From: Bifidobacterium myosotis
GTDB taxonomy: Bacteria > Actinomycetota > Actinomycetes > Actinomycetales > Bifidobacteriaceae
NCBI RefSeq assembly: GCF_002259745.1
Contig: NZ_MWWW01000002.1
Coordinates: forward strand, 217,768-281,767
Reading direction: 5' to 3'
Length of the DNA stretch: 64,000 nucleotides
Below, piece by piece: positions 63,682 to 64,000 of this stretch. A program made the position numbers and the translations under genes. The stretch's first letter is position 1; every line of letters begins with the position of its first letter. Under the pieces are notes generated by a model. The model did not search any database. It was not told the origin of the DNA and saw only the letters and a program-made list of their open reading frames with translations.

Positions 63682-64000
63682 TTTGTGGAGGGTTCGATTC
63701 TGGCTCAGGATGAACGCTGGCGGCGTGCTTAACACATGCAAGTCGAACGGGATCCCTGGTTTCGGCCGGGGTGAGAGTGGCGAACGGGTGAGTAATGCGT
63801 GACCGACCTGCCCTGTACTGCGGAATAGCTCCTGGAAACGGGTGGTAATGCCGCATGCTCCAATGCACTGCATGGTGTGTTGGGAAAGGTTTTTCCGGTA
63901 TGGGATGGGGTCGCGTCCTATCAGGTAGTCGGCGGGGTGATGGCCCACCGAGCCTATGACGGGTAGCCGGCCTGAGAGGGCGACCGGCCACATTGGGACT
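63682..64000 (+). rRNA. rrs: 16S ribosomal RNA, 5' end (continues beyond window)
   Basis: The first 319 bases of 16S rRNA, beginning TTTGTGGAGGGTTCGATTCT and including TGGCTCAGGATGAACGCTGG, ACACATGCAAGTCGAACGGG, TGAGTAATGCGTGACCGACC and AGAGGGCGACCGGCCACATT. The 5' end was set by alignment to the E. coli numbering from memory. The GTGACCGACCTGCCC and GAATAGCTCCTGGAAACGGG words are bifidobacterial. Bases around 63750 differ from my memory of B. longum and B. breve. Confidence 0.97.

Overview
The window is a chromosomal segment of a high-GC actinobacterium, almost certainly a Bifidobacterium. The reasons are the zinc-type L36, the short-form adenylate kinase, the GTG and TTG starts, the TTATCCACA boxes, and a 16S rRNA gene whose first 319 bases (63682 to the end) carry a bifidobacterial 5' sequence. 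From memory the 16S variable region matches neither B. longum nor B. breve, so I do not name a species.

Layout. 1-4729: the distal part of the ribosomal protein/SecY superoperon (secY 3' end, adk, infA, rpmJ, rpsM, rpsK, rpoA, rplQ), with truA convergent. 6208-9290: a circularly permuted ATP-grasp/alpha-E protein with a transglutaminase-like partner. 9487-11127: an Nramp metal transporter. 11128-14710: a repeat-rich accessory stretch with TA-flanked MITE-like elements, two palindromic arrays of 21-bp units, and an AbiEi-like/DUF559-like gene. 14711-17327: a DHA2 drug-efflux protein and an HTH protein.

17547-40962: a large Wzx/Wzy-type exopolysaccharide cluster. It has a priming transferase, DUF4012, BY-kinase/Wzz, UDP-glucose dehydrogenase, an Alg14-like protein with an Alg13-GT4 fusion partner, further glycosyltransferases, two left-handed beta-helix acetyltransferases, an alpha/beta hydrolase, a polymerase, a pyruvyl transferase, a reverse-strand flippase, and a GtrB-like/GT-C pair. 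The GtrB-like gene has a run of nine C just after its start codon that puts it out of frame, so it is a strong candidate for a phase-variable glycosyltransferase.

41224-45101: an AT-rich block beside two identical tRNA-Asn genes. It encodes an ATPase-DUF4143-TIR fusion protein and a GIY-YIG (T5orf172/MUG113-like) protein, a plausible uncharacterised defence module. 45351-50440: rpiA, an RNase HI with a long tail, a second AbiEi-like/DUF559-like gene, and several families of inverted repeats. 50441-60772: phosphoglucomutase, a sugar-proton symporter, and a complete PTS locus (IIBCA permease, LicT-type antiterminator, HPr, Enzyme I), then a diacylglycerol-kinase-family protein. 60916 to the end: serS, tRNA-Ser(TGA), a gene-poor leader of about 1.1 kb, and the start of a 16S rRNA gene.

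The surface-polysaccharide genes form one pathway: nucleotide sugar, lipid-linked repeat unit, flipping, polymerisation, chain-length control. The PTS genes form a self-contained sugar uptake and sensing unit. All calls come from reading the sequence; no database search was run.
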